A stretch of 64,000 nt of DNA from Halichoerus grypus. Lineage: Eukaryota > Chordata > Mammalia > Carnivora > Phocidae. Below the pieces are notes generated by a model that ran no database searches, was not told where the DNA came from, and saw nothing but the letters and a program-made list of their open reading frames with translations. Location of the stretch: positions 13,911,414-13,975,413 of the forward strand of contig NC_135724.1 of NCBI RefSeq assembly GCF_964656455.1. The letters run 5' to 3'. The position numbers and the translations under genes were made by a program. The number at the start of each line of letters is the position of its first letter. The stretch's first letter is position 1. Of this stretch, positions 1-13,300 are shown one piece after another.

Positions 1-485
1 GCTTAAAATGGCCACCATTATTTGCTCGCCATTCTGGGCTTGGCTGGGCGGTCCTCTGTGGGGTTACTCAGGCGACTATAGGGTCTCAGAAGGCTTCATT
101 TGAACGCCCTGGGCTACCAGCCAGGAGCCTCAGTCCTCGTCCATATGACTTCTCCGGCAGACGAGGGCAATAGCAACTCCCGCAGGGCAGACATCCATGT
201 ACCTGTGCTTGTCGAGCCGCTGCTTGGCTCACACATGCTGGTGCACATCGGCCAGAGCCAGGAAGGAGCAGGACTGGGCCCGCCCAGCGTCGATGTGGGA
301 GGGGCTGACGCCGGGTGCTAGCCACGGGGCGGAGAGATTCATCAGAGGCCATGAATCATGGAACTACCTCCCGAGGGCACATTAACCCAGGCTTAGCCAC
401 TCAGGGCCAGAATTCTGGAAGAATTGTCTTCCAGGGGTTCCCAGGTGATTGGATCTTGGATTTAGGTATTTCAGAGGCAGTAAAA

Positions 486-505
486 CAACAACAACAACAA
501 CAAAA
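486..505 (+). repeat. (CAA)n microsatellite
   Basis: Six CAA units in a row with A-rich flanks. Confidence 0.9.
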
Positions 506-1857
506 TGACTAAGGAACAGTCGGGCAAAACCCTGCGGTTTGGCCGAGACCAGAAAGGTCTCTGCCATACCCTTGGCTGCTGAATTGGTCAGCAAAGGACA
601 CTGGCTGTTCCCCAGCCCTCGTACACCCTAGTGCTTGGCTCACTGTGCACCCTGAAACCTCAGAGCTCAGCACCTAGTCCTCTCTCCACGCATCTCTTGG
701 AACCCCTGATTGTGCCCTGCTCTGAGTAATTAGTAAAATTAGTTTGCAGTAATTATATAATTTCTCTTCTCATCCCCTTTAACATGGTATCAACATTTAT
801 GCAAATTAGGGATATTATCAATAATCAAGTATTCATATAACATCTGCTGTGAGACAGAAATCAACTGAATTAAGAATTTCCAAGGTGAACTATTTCAATT
901 CTGGAGACTTCCTGGTAAGTCTCAGACCTTAGCTGGGAAGTGATTTATTTGGGAGGCATGGAGGGAGAAGTGTTGTCCTTGGCTACTAATAAACCAGTAG
1001 AGGTGAATTCATGTTTGCATGCGTTATAAATCAAGGATAAGTTAGGATCAGGATAGACCACCCAGGGTTAATTATGTAGAGGGATCTGTTTGTTCCTGTG
1101 CAGGCTCTTAGGTTCTTCGGGGCAATGCAGTCCATCATAGGAAGACTGGAGACAGGAGCTCCCCATCCTTCAAAATAAAGGCACATTTATAGGTACCACA
1201 TTTATAGGACTCCAACATATTTTGGGGAAACACAATTCAACCCACATACCAACCCTCCTCCCCATAGGCCACATGTCTGGGAAAAGCCTTTGTTCAATAG
1301 CAGCTGGGGAGAGGGATGCTTAAGAGACTCAGAGCTCCATCTAAGATTTGGTCTAGAAGTCTTTGAAATTCTGGAGAAAAAAACTGACCCCCCAATTCTA
1401 AAGTTTTAGTGGTTCTCCATTGGTGCTGACTTCCAACTAGAGACTAGAAGTTGCCTTTGGGGGTGCAGATGATTCTTTTGGGAAAAATACACTGATTGCC
1501 CTTTTATATATGCAAACGAAAGCAAGTATCCTGTTCTGAAATAGGATGGCTCAAGGTAAAGGCATTTCTATTGTAATATAAAAATCTGTCTTCATTAATC
1601 TGCGGAGTGTTTCTGGGGGAAGCAATTAGGCCTGGATTCTGGGAAGGGCAGAAATGGTTTCAAGTGCCTTCCTTTGCTTGGCGTGGGGATGGGGGAAGCA
1701 GATGGGGGATGGGAGTTAGAGGCTAAGGAGCAAGTGACCCTGAAGCCGCAGTAGTGTGCTGGAGCTAGATGTATGGACTTCTGCAAAATTGTGAAATTGT
1801 CAGGAATTTTGCAAGTTGGTTGACAAGCATGGCCATCATTAAAAATTAAATTATGTA

Positions 1858-1940
1858 GGGGCACCTGGCTGGCTCAGTTGATAGAGCGCGTGACTCCTGA
1901 CCATCGGGGTTGTGTGTTTGAGCCCCACACACTAGGAATC
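1858..1940 (+). mobile_element. CAN-SINE head fragment
   Basis: It begins GGGGCACCTGGCTGGCTCAG and carries the tRNA-like A and B box region ending in TTTGAGCCCCAC. The pyrimidine-rich body and A-tail are missing, so this is a 3'-truncated or old copy. Confidence 0.75.
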
Positions 1941-3009
1941 AGACTCCTCTAGCCCGTTGCTAAGCATCTACCAACGCACCACTGGCAGGGGGACACCCTG
2001 GAGGCTCTGGGAGCTGTCCGGTTTCCAATGCCGTTTGTCTCCTCTGCGCCGGACAAGAGGAATTAAGGAGCAGGCTAGTGTCCGAGCCCAGCAGCAGGGG
2101 CAAGCAAGTGACAAGGTGGCAGGAGGGGACGCGTACATGGAGTACAGCTCAATCCACACGCTGACACCTCTAGCAATTGGTACGCCATGTGAGCTCAGTG
2201 CTAGCACCTGAGTACTGCGGGCCCAACTCCATTCCGAAGCCCCCAAATAAAAAAGAATATATAAACATAGCTTGTGGACTCTCAGAAACTGTCTCAGGAG
2301 GGAACAGGAGAAAGGATGGAGTTTCCCATCATCCCACAGGCAGGGGCTCCCGCTGTGGTCAGGGAGCGTGAAACCTTCTCAGTTCCAGAAAATCAACTGT
2401 GGTCTTCCCAACAGGCTTTCTCAAGAACTACAATGACCCAATGTGCCCCAGGACCCTCCAAGAGGGGGACATTTGTAGCATTTCCCAAAGTTAGCTGTTA
2501 TCTCAGGGGCTAGGGCTCCACAAAAACAAACTTTGGAAAGCTCTAAACCAGACACGTGTACATCATGGAAAATGATCTGGCCCGCGGGCGTTTTCCAGCC
2601 CAGTACAGTTCAGTGATCCTGAAAGAAGGAGATGTTTGTTACTTTCCCACTCGTGATTGTGCTCAGGTGAGCCCACCCTTAGAGCCCTTCCTCCTCACTC
2701 CATCCCCCAAAGTACACGATGGGAAGAAATCTTTTTGCAATGATCTAATGAGGAGGAGCAAACTGCAGAATATTGGTAACTCCATCGTGTGCCCAGAAAA
2801 CATCAGTGAGGGCCAGGGTTGCAAAATTTAGCAAATAAAAATATAGGATGTTCTATTAAATCTGCATTTCAGATAAACAAGGAATGATTTTTAATATCTG
2901 CACATCCCATGTACTATTTGGGACCTACAAATACTAAAAACATATGTAGTTGTTTCTCTGAAAATTTAAGTGGGCATCTGATATTTTCCTGAGATCTCAA
3001 GGGAGGGCA

Positions 3010-3325
3010 GGGTTTTTGGGGTCAGACAGATCTGGCGGGACTTTGAGTTTGGCCACTTAACTAGCAACACGAGCTAGTGAAGCAACCTCTTCATGAGTGT
3101 GCATGTCATCCTTGCGCAGAGGCCATGCTCATCTTCTCTGTATCGTTCCGATTTCAGTCTATATGCTGCCCAAGCGAGCCCTGAGGCAACCTCTGGGACC
3201 CTCGATTTCCCAGCTATGCGTAATTATGAGAGATAATATTTCCTTCATAGGATGGGGGATAGAATTAAATTTGAAATGTCATAAAATAGACTCCGGCACA
3301 AATTATTAGCACATAGTAGCACCAG
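3010..3325 (+). mobile_element. MIR element interrupted by a U6 pseudogene
   Basis: The left part (…TTTGAGTTTGGCCACTTA) and the right part (…CAGCTATG…ATAGGATGGGG…GGCACAAATTATTAGCACATAGTAG) together follow the MIR consensus order. The U6 copy at 3091-3181 splits it. Confidence 0.65.
3091..3181 (-). pseudogene. U6 snRNA retropseudogene
   Basis: The reverse complement reads like U6 snRNA. It has a 5' GCTCGCTTGGGCAGC, the central ACGATACAGAGAAGAT, the ATGGCCTCTGCGCAAGGATG block and a degraded 3' end. It has several changes from U6 and no U6-type promoter (PSE/TATA) that I can see, so it is a retro-copied pseudogene. A 13-base target-site duplication flanks it: TGAAGCAACCTCT at 3078-3090 and TGAGGCAACCTCT at 3182-3194 (one mismatch). 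Confidence 0.9.
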
Positions 3326-4529
3326 GTCCACTTTCTCCTCATACTGTTCTTTCATTTGGGGTTAATCAGGAGGAAACACATCATTTTGCTGGACTCCTGA
3401 AGGCTATCGGGAGCAACAAAGCCACTCTTAAGACTTGCCCTGCCAACCTTTCAACTTCTTTGGGGTTTTGGTAGTTCAGAGTCAGGACCCGACTGACAAT
3501 TGCCTTCTCATCATTCCCGGGACAGCCCTTCAGACCCAAAGAACCTCGAAGACATCTAGAAGCCTCGGTGAGACTAAACCAGTAGCCCCTTGTCTACCTA
3601 GTTATTGAAAGGTTCAACGAGAACCACCACCATTCCACCAGAACAATGAGCTAAAATCTTCACAGAAGCCTCCATGTGCTACGGGCCAACAGGCCAGGGA
3701 GGAGGGAGAACCCTCCTCAGATGGTTCTTCTCTGCATCTTTCCCGCCACCCTGTAGCAGACACATCTCCATCTTACTCTCAATTTTCCCAGCTGCTGAAG
3801 GAAAACCTCAGAATCGATGCCCCCCAAGATGGTGACTACTTCAAGCCCTATTTGTCTTGACACTGGTGTATGTAATTATTTTGATTCCGGAGTTATTTCT
3901 CTAATTATGTTCCATTTGGACTAAGGCTCATTATTTAACATTTGGAGTATGCCTGGATTGACTGGAAAGAAAATCGGTTGACTTGGGAAGTGAGGGGAAT
4001 TAGAGGCAAATGTGGAGCAAGTCAGTATTCTAAACCGCTTGTGTATAATTCTGGAAGTAGATAATCCATAGGTAGCATATAGAGAGCTAACTTAAGAAAA
4101 AAAAAAACCATTTCCTGCAAGAAATGAGAATAGTCCAAGGTTGCCATTGTTCTAATTCTGGCTTTGGTTTTTCCCAGAGCACAGGAATCTTCACGATCTT
4201 TTCAAAACAAGGTTAAGGAAGTTGAACGCTTCCTTTGAAAGAAAATACCACCTCATTTGAATGTTTAAAAATACCCATTGAGCATAGGATCAATTGCCAT
4301 CCTACCTACTGCTTGGGTATCAAGGATGTTTGTAAAAGTTTTAATTAAATAGTTAACAGGGAAAAAGCCATAATTTAAGGGTGCAATTACCAGAAAAACA
4401 CTTTATTTCATTATTAACTTCTTCAGATTGATCTAAAGCATAGACAGAAGCCTTGCTTTTAGGTAACAAAACAAAACCAACACTGCCTGGCATTAGCAAC
4501 TACTTTTAACTGTTTCTAGAGTCAGTCTG

Positions 4530-5105
4530 TGGACAGTATCACATGCTAGTGAGGATGGGGAGCAACTGGATCTCTCACACACTGCCGTATTGTAAGCATA
4601 TGCTCACCATGCAGTCCAGCCTGAAAACCATGTCCACGCAAAAAACTGTACGTGAAGGTTTATAGCAGCGTTATTCATAATTACCCCAAGCTGGAAATAA
4701 GCCAAATGTCACTCACCTGGCGAGTGGATAAACAAACTACTGTAAAGTAAATACTACTCAGGAATAAAAAGGAACAAACTATGAATGCATGCCAAAGCAA
4801 GCCTTGTGCCAAGAGAAAGAGGCCAGACTCAAATGGATACACACCATATGATTCCATTGATTGTGGCAAAGGCAAAGCTGTAGGGATGGAGAACAGAGCA
4901 GTGGTTGCCAGGGGCTGGGGTGGGGAGGAAAGGACTGACTACAAAGGATCAGGAGGGAACTTTGGCAATAACAGAAATGTTCTATGTCCCGACTGTGGTG
5001 TGGTTCAATGCATTTGTTAGAATTTATAGAACAGTAGATTTAGGAAAGGTAAATTTTAATGCATGTAAATTATACTGTCTCCATAAAACTGATTTTAAAA
5101 AGTCA
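4530..5105 (+). mobile_element. Old L1 3' end fragment
   Basis: It has the usual order of an L1M-type 3' region: TTTATAGCAGCGTTATTCATAATT, a TACTACTCAGGAATAAAAAGGAA block, GGTTGCCAGGGGCTGGGG and a TATACTGTCTCCATAAAACTG ending before an A-rich tail. No reading frame survives. Confidence 0.8.
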
Positions 5106-5967
5106 TTTTGTGACTTCCTAAGTATCACGCTGATGTTGAATAAGCTTTCATTAAACACCCTTGATGCAAACATGGGTGGGGCGGGTGTGTGGTCCTTTGC
5201 TCTTGGAATATCTAGCCCAGGTGGCGCACTGTAACTGCTTTCCTCTGTCTGAGCAGGAGGTAATGACAGGGCCCATGACTGACTTGTAGAGCTCTTGAAG
5301 GACAGTGGCCACCATCTGTCCCTTTTGGAAAAGGTCCTCTGTCCCATGGATGTCGTCTGCACATCGTCCACACCATCCATGGATGCTGGGACATGGACGC
5401 GTCAAGTAATTGCTGGGTTTATATTTGTTTGCTTGGCTTTAAAGATCTCTTAACCATGTCATGGTGGCTGTTTCATTATTCATAATAAATACGGTAATAA
5501 GTATACAGTCATCGACACAGATCTATAGGGCCCAGAAGCACACACATGGTGGGATGCAGTAATGGGTAAATGCCCAACAGCCACCACGGGGGGTTGCTCA
5601 TCCTTCTGACACTGCCCATGAATCTACACTTGCTCCTGATGCTAACAGAGGATTAACAGTATCACCCTACTCAAAGAATGGAATCTCTTTTGGGACATAG
5701 GGCCAACAGACCATATGCTTAGGATATAAGGTATCTAATGCCAAGTTTTAGGGCTCACTATTGAATTTTTGAAACTAAGTCTGACTATAATGAAAAGCTA
5801 TTTTAAAAATATTTTCATGATTGACTTCCTTGGCCCACCCCAGTTCAACTCCACGCACATCATTTCGCTACAGCTGAAAACAGAATACTTTAGAGAAAGC
5901 AAAACATACATAGACATGACCAGCTATCCACAAGATCATTACAACAGCGAGCAGGAACACAAACTTT

Positions 5968-6135
5968 GGGGCTTGGGTGCAAAATCCACACACTAGCTTT
6001 GTGAGCTTGTGGAAGTTTATTAACCTCTCTGACCCTATATCCTGTTGTGTAATAGAGATAATAAGAGTCACCTCACAGATTCGCTGTAGTGATTAAATGA
6101 CATAACGCTCTGACATATGACATAACGTATGTACA
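5968..6135 (+). mobile_element. MIR SINE
   Basis: It follows the MIR core: AGCTTTGTGAGCTTGTGGAAG, TTAACCTCTCTGACCC, TAATAGAGATAATA, CACAGATTCGCTG, GATTAAATGA. Confidence 0.75.
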
Positions 6136-6477
6136 TTACTCAGCAGGTTGCTTCAGCAAATGGTGGCTATTTGCCCAAGTGTTAACTGATGTGAAGTGAG
6201 ACTTTCTCTTTACTCACACTCTCTTCTTCTTCCTGTAACAGAATTGTCAGTGATTGCTACTATGGCCCCTTCCCTGCTGGCAGCCAGGAGTAGATGTATT
6301 TATGGTGAGAATTTAAGGCCAAGAACAGAGGCTCCACTCAGTGCTGAGAGGCCCCGGGCTCGGCGCTCAGCGTCTGGCAAGGATCCTGGTGAGAGCTCCC
6401 GGCCCCTGGCGGTGCTGACAGCCCTGACATTTGAACTCTTGCGGGGCCTAAGGTTTGTTTCTTTCATTGTCAGGAAT

Positions 6478-6990
6478 TATTTTTTTCCCCAGATCTATTG
6501 GGATATAATTGCCATACAACACTGTGTATGTTTAAGGCCTACAACATGCTGCTTTGATACACGTATAAATAGTGAAACTATTACAATAAGGTTAGTTAGC
6601 GCTTTCATCACCTCACAAATTACTATTTTGTCTGTATGTGTGTGTGGTGAGAACGTTCAAGATCTATTCTCTTAGCAACTTTCCAAATACTTAATATAGT
6701 ATTGTTAACTATGGTCACCAAGCTGTATGTTAAACCCCCAGAACTCATTCATCGTATAACTGAGAGTTTGTACCCTTTGACCAACATCTCCCCATTTTCC
6801 CCCTACCTCCTGAGCCCCCGCAACCACCATTCTAGTCCCTGTTTCTAGGAGTTTGGCTTTTTTAGATTCTGCCTATAAGTGAGATCATACAATATTAGTC
6901 TTTCTCTGACTTAGACTTAGCAAAATGCCCTCAAGGTCCATTCATGTTGTCACAAATGGCAGGATTTCCTTCTATTTTTATGGCTGCCTC
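6478..6990 (-). mobile_element. Old L1 3' region, antisense
   Basis: On the plus strand the fragment reads as the reverse complement of an L1M 3' UTR. It shows ATTGGGATATAATTGCCATAC, TAACTATGGTCACCAAGCTG, AACCACCATTCTAGTCCCTG and CTCAAGGTCCATTCATGTTG. No intact frame is present. Confidence 0.8.
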
Positions 6991-7928
6991 ATGTATCATC
7001 AGGGATTATTGCTCTATTCTTCCTTTGCGTCCTGAACCATAGCCAGCTCTGGCCTAATAAAAATGCCTATTTTAAAAAGGAAGGAAGACACAAAGAATCC
7101 TTATCTAAATAACCCCATTTTCCCCCAACTTCTCCAGAGCAGACCCTTAAACTGCAGCTGCTTCTTGTCATGGCTTCCAACTAGAAAAATATATCTTTTC
7201 TTGAGTCATTAACAATAACAGAAGTTGGAAGAGAAAAAAGTCCTACAGTGATCTCATCCTCACTGTGTTTGTATTTGTCATTGGACCTAGCAGTCTGGGG
7301 CTACACATGGGTCAGGGTGCACACATGGTCCACCCTCCTCCATCCTCTTCTGGACACACTCGTACCACAGGCCTGACTGTCCCAGGTGGCCTCATTTTAT
7401 GTTAGTGACCCTCCTTGGCCACGGCTGATTGGACTGACGCACGTAAACTATGAACGATGCTCTGATTCAATAGTTATGTTGGGCTGACCAGAGTCTATCT
7501 CCTGGAATCTGGAACAGTCATATGTATAAACTGGATAGTTTATATACTATACATATGCCTACACAAAGTTTATATATTACACACACGTGCACACATACAC
7601 ATATGGCCAGTGGGTAGTAGACACTGGGAATGAAAGGATTTGGGGGCTGAAGATTGGGGAAGAGAGTAGCCATTATATGCACCGTGCATAGCAAGGTCAT
7701 GAAGAGAGACTGGGAGGAACAGGAGGGGGAAGAACAGGGGGGCAGTGTCTGGAGCTACCTCAGTCCTGCCCTTCCAACATTTGGGGGTTCGTTTTTCTCT
7801 GGTTTCTTGAGATCCCTCCCTGACTTCACCCGAGTGGGTTCCTAGTCCCTGAAACCTTTGCACAAGCCATTGAAGCAGTCAGAAATAGTTGTTGGTTTCA
7901 ACTATCATCGAGCAGGGCTTTAAAAAAA

Positions 7929-8142
7929 CATTTTTTAAAAAGATTTGTTTATTTGAGAGAGAGCGCGCACGTGCAGGGGAAGTGGGGGAGGGCCCTCGCG
8001 GAGGGAGAGAGACCTCAAGCAGATGCCCTGCTGAGCGCTGAGCAAGATGGGACATGGGGGCTCAATCCCATGATCCTGAGATCATGACCGGAGCCGAAAT
8101 CAAGAGTTGGACGCTTAACTGACTGAGCCACCCAGGTGTCCC
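7929..8142 (-). mobile_element. CAN-SINE
   Basis: This is a reverse-oriented copy. It starts with an A-tail complement and GATTTGTTTATTTGAGAGAG, and ends ACTGACTGAGCCACCCAGGT followed by GTCCC. Confidence 0.9.
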
Positions 8143-8305
8143 TAAAAAACCATTTTAAAGACAGTGCTATAGATCCATACACGCTGCCAGTGGCTGAAAT
8201 GGTGAGGCAGAGTCCACACCCCGCCCTTTGTGTCTCCTTCCTAAGGGAAGATGGGGTCTGTACCTCACCATGCAATGGAAGCAGTATGCCCACTGGTGCG
8301 AGATG

Positions 8306-8505
8306 NNNNNNNNNNNNNNNNNNNNNNNNNNNNNNNNNNNNNNNNNNNNNNNNNNNNNNNNNNNNNNNNNNNNNNNNNNNNNNNNNNNNNNNNNNNNNNN
8401 NNNNNNNNNNNNNNNNNNNNNNNNNNNNNNNNNNNNNNNNNNNNNNNNNNNNNNNNNNNNNNNNNNNNNNNNNNNNNNNNNNNNNNNNNNNNNNNNNNNN
8501 NNNNN
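8306..8505. other. Assembly gap (200 N)
   Basis: Exactly 200 unknown bases. The round size suggests a placeholder of unknown true length. Open frames crossing it are meaningless. Confidence 0.99.
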
Positions 8506-9671
8506 GAGTCCATGTGAAAGATTTTGGTCTTCTGGGGAGGGAGGGGTAGTTGTGGTCAAATTCATACTGTCCTGATTCCTCTTTTTTCATCATCTGTCCG
8601 TCCCTGGCATATTCTACTTTACCACCTGCACGTATAAATGTAGCCACACCTCTTTTATTTTTCCTATTAATTGCTGGAGCCCCATATGTCAAATTGCTCA
8701 CCTGTGAAGTCTCCCCCTCTAGTCATCCAAGAACCCCAAGCTCTTACTCAATCCAAAGGGAACAGATTTTCCTTCCAAATACCCCTGAGAGAGGCTGAGA
8801 AAGGCTAGCGAGCTCAGCTGTGCATTGTCACAGTCTCTGGTCACTGTCCAACACTGTCCCACTCATACAGATACTGTGGACTGCCGAGGGGAGGGAAGGC
8901 TCCAGGGTTAAAATCACATTTACCTTGCTCACGCACAGCCTTAGTCTCCAGAGCAGAGTCAGAGGTGCTGGGCCCCAGGTGCACCCACCTGTCCAGCCCA
9001 ACCTTCACCACCAGTGCAAGAGCCCCTTGGGAGCCCTTGTTGTCCTTCCTGCTGAGGGACCTCACTAGGATCCTCCTGATCCTTCAAGAAGCTCCCTAGT
9101 GTTGACCCTCTCAGGAAGCTGCTCTGTCCCCCAGCACTAGCTCTGCAGACCAAGGGGCAAATGTGGAGGCATTTTTGTCAGGAGACAACAGCTCCCTTAC
9201 CCTCCAGGCCAACAAGACACTACCTGGCCCTACATTCAGGTGACCGACAGCCTTTCCCGAGGCCACCTGCTCTCTCCATTTCCACACACAGAAGATAAGA
9301 GTTTGTCTTTACTTTTTTTCCTCCTTACACAGTCACTCATTATTATAATATTATGAATATAAAAATAATGAAATCAGAAAATATCAATAGAAAAACATTC
9401 CATATTTCCTCAACCAATAACAGACATTTATGTCGGCATGTTTATCACAAACTCACAGTTTCCATGGTTGAACGTGCTCCCTAGAAGTGTGCCTGCTTCA
9501 TTCCAGAAAGCCTTATAGGATGTGACAGTCCACTGAGTAAGTGGTGGCTCTCGGCCCTGACACTGAGAGTCCCACTGTGAAAAGAGTTTTTATTGTGGAA
9601 AACATTTACTCTGAATAAATATTACTGGTATACATCTCCCAAAACTTAATTTTTTTAGAAAATAAAAAATC

Positions 9672-10320
9672 GTGGACTGCAGATTAACGCCACAATGAGA
9701 TACTATACGTCTAGCAGAATGGCTAAAATTAAAACAAATAACTGACAATACCAAGTGCTGATGAGAGCATGGAACAACTGGACTCTCATTCATTGCTGAC
9801 CTGAGCGCAAAATGGCACAGCCACTTAGAGAAAAGATTTTGCAATTCCATATATATATTTACCCTATGACCCCACAATCCCACTCCTAGGAGAAATGAAA
9901 ACACATGTCCACACAAGTTTTTATAGCAGCTTTATTTGTAATCGCCCCAAATTGGAAGGAATCCAAAGGTTGGTGAACAGATAAACTGTGGTACATCCTT
10001 ACCACGGAATACTATGCAGCCATCAAAAGGAGCCAAGTACTGAAGCACCCAACAACTTAGATGCAGCCCAAGGGCATTATGCTGGAAGAAGCCAAACTCA
10101 AATGGATTCCATTCATACGACATTCCGGAAAAGGCAACACTATAAGGACAGAGAACAGATAGTGGTTGCCCGGGGGTGGGGGTAAAACAAAGAGGATTGA
10201 TTACAAAGGGAAACAGGAAATCTTAGGGTGCTGAAAATAGTCTCTATCTTGATTGTGGTGGTTACACAACCATAAATTTTTGTCAAAAACTTATACTAAA
10301 ACTGTATACCTAAAAAGTGT
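9672..10320 (+). mobile_element. Old L1 3' end fragment
   Basis: It has CAATGAGATACTATACGTCTAG, CATTGCTGACCTGAGCGCAAAATGG, CCCACAATCCCACTCCTAGG, TTTATAGCAGCTTTATTTG, GGAATACTATGCAGCCATCAAAAGG and GGTTGCCCGGGGGTGGGGG, the standard order of the L1 ORF2 end and 3' UTR. It is decayed. Confidence 0.85.
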
Positions 10321-13300
10321 AATGGAGCAAATAGAAGAGTCGCTGCTGAGGGGAGGGGAGGCTCCAGGGTTAAAATCTCCCCTAAAAAGGGGAGAATCTT
10401 ACTGGATATAAATCACAAACTCAATAAACCTGATAGGAAAAATTATGTTTGTTTTCCCACTGAGAAAAAGCTCTTTTAAGAACCTTAAATATGTATTTTT
10501 TTTTTTCATGGTTCCTTTGTCATTGGAATAGGCCATGAAAGCCAGTAAGTTGAATTTGCTTTTCCATTTGAGGGTAAGATGTTTTACTGCCTCTGCCTAA
10601 ATTAAGACAACTCGTCAGAGTCTCGTCACGAGGAGGTAGTTTTCTCATGACTTTATAGTCCACATAGCCTTGTTTTTAGGGCTACACCTGCCCATAAGAA
10701 ATCAACAGCCTAAGTCACAGGGAAGGGCTCCAGTCCACCCCCAACCCCGAAGGGGCTTGGGCCTATAATGCCACCTCTTCCAAGCTGGTGTCAATTTATT
10801 ATGCTTCCCAAACTGGGAGAAAAAGAAACAGCCTTTCAACCTGCACATCCCGGTATCCCTCACTCTCCCCAAATGTCAGAGGCCAGGACAGAAAGGCCCC
10901 CCAGTGCCCATTTTGATTGTACTGGCCAGTGAAGGCAGTATACTGGGGGCCTACACGGCATAAGCCCCCTTCCCTCCATGTGGCATCAGGAGATGACAAC
11001 TTTGGGTCAGCTACCACAGTCTTATGAATTTACAATGGAAAAGGCGCACCTCTCGGACCTAGTTTCAAAGAGTGGGAAGGTGTCTGAGGTGGGCAGCAGG
11101 GTTAGTTAATAGTTGTGTGGCCCGACTCAGGAAGTGGACACGACGTCTGAGGCCACCACTGTGTCCAGGAATGGACAGCTGTAAGAGACAGGGGGAGGGT
11201 GACGTGTAACAGATGGTCTCTCCCACTAACATCTTCCAGGAGCTCTGCTGGTGCACGGTTGTCTCTCATCCCATCCCATCCTCACCCCAACCCTATAAAC
11301 TAATAGGGTGATCTTCAATTTGCACACGTGGGAAGTGGAGCTAAGGAGGGTGGCTGCACGAGGGAAGTCAGGAAGCAGCAGGGCTGGCTCTGGACTCCGG
11401 GTCTGCCTGCGACTCTTCTATTTGCTCCATTACACGGGGGATCAGGGGAACGTCTCCAGTGCCTCGCGGTAGAAGGAAGATACTGGAAACGTCCTGGAAT
11501 TTGTCATTTTAACTTTTATGCTATTGGCAATCTTATTCTTAAATGAAGATTTTGGGGGGGAAAGTGTTCCTGCATGTCAGTTTTACTAAGGGGAATGGAG
11601 GAAAGAGATGCAAACTAAGCAGGGGTTTCAACTTCACCCTGGGGTCAAGGTAACTGTGCAGTAACGAGGTGGACAGACCTAGAGAGAGAGTCAGGCTCAC
11701 AAGAGCATGAGAAGCCAGGGTGAAGGGAATCATCGAAGGTCACAATCAGAGGTCACTTAGGTGTCCCTCCCCACTTGGAAATGTATTCTGTGCTCCCCTT
11801 GTTCAGACCTTGGGGGACACTGAGTTGTTTTCCTAAGGGAGGCAGTTCCTTAGTGGGGGCAGCCATGGGGGTGTCGGGCCAGGGTCTCCAGCATCTGTGG
11901 CCCCCTGCCCCTCTGGGCTTGGCTTCAGTGATTCCACCCGACATGCTGTGCCTGCTGCTGGCCCCACCAGTGCCCAATTTTGGGTCCCCACCTCTTTTTG
12001 GCAAGGCATTGTTGCAAGGCAGTCTGTTCACCGGCCAGCACAGCCCCTCCTTGGCGGCAGTTGGGGGGGGGGGGTAAGGGTGCGGGCGGGGACGGCATGC
12101 TGTGGCAGGAATTCCAGATAATCTCTGTTCCCAGAAGCTCCTCTGGTGCCCTATTGCAGAGCAATGTCCAAGGTCTTCCCTAACTCTCTAGGATGTCCCC
12201 AGATGCCTTAGGACTCTAGCTAGCTTCACCTCCTTTCTCAGGGATGCTCAGGGCCCAAGCATAAATAAAAATGATGACTCACCAACTGAATGTTTAGGCC
12301 TTTGAATGCTTATTCCCTCCCCTTAAAGGGGGCTATGCAACTGGTGCCCAGAGCACCCCACAGCTCCCCAGAGCAGATGGCCAAGGGGAGCCATGTACCC
12401 TTGGAGACTGTCAAAGAGCAAATGTTTCAAAATGACACCTCTTCCACCAGAGACAGAACCTTTGCTCAAACTCACTCTTTTGCCCAGTACCTAACCATAA
12501 ATAGTTTGTTGAGTCAGCACAAAGAGTGAACGTGACATCTTTTATCTGTTTATATAACAGGTTCCTCTACCCAAGTGTCTCATCGGTTTTCTTGACTTTA
12601 CAAATAGTCGCTTTTCAATGACCTGTGCCAATGGAATGCACTAGTACAGTCGACCCCGGTCCCCAACCATGGATGTTTGGCTTTGGAAGGAATTTCAATA
12701 CTTAAATATGGATGTGGGTGTCTCTCTGTAGGAATGTGATCACCAGTGATGGAAGCACTCCTTAGGGGCTAGGAACATCCCTCTCCTGCTCCCAGATGAG
12801 CTCTGGGAGCGTTTTATTCCGCACCATTTTATTCTGAACAATACTCCAATGGTAGACAGATGGTAAAAGGGACTCATTCTTCCCCTCCCTGCATCCATCC
12901 CTCTTCCTCTCTCACACTGCAGCTCTTCCCGCTTAGAGCAGGGGGGTCTGTCTCCCCCAACTCTTGAAACTGGGCTGCCCCTGTGTCTTGCTTTGGCCAA
13001 CAGAGTGTGGCAGAAGTCACAGCATACCAGTTTGAGCATTGGCCTCAAAAAGCCTGGCACACTTGCTCTCTCAGAAACCTGCCACCACCAGAGAGCAAGG
13101 CCAGACTAGCTTGCTGAAAGGATGAGGGAGCACATGGGGACTGTTTAGTCTGGCCCCACTAACCCCAGCCAGCAAGCCAGCCAGCCAGCCTGCACATGGG
13201 TAAGCAAGTCTTACCGGGCTCACCCAGGCCTGAAGAACCAGCCAAGCTGAGCCAACCCACAGAATAAAGGGTGGTTGCTTTAAGCCACTATGTTTGGGGG

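Noticed and set aside
2556..2831. Plus-strand frame of 91 codons starting MYIMENDLARGRFPAQYSS
   Set aside because: No domain, splice partner or related frame nearby; treated as chance in intergenic DNA.
3091..3181. Functional U6 snRNA gene
   Set aside because: Several substitutions from U6, a degraded 3' end, flanking target-site duplications and no visible PSE or TATA upstream.
8015..8701. Open frames of 80-228 codons across the gap
   Set aside because: They exist only because 200 N bases contain no stop codons.
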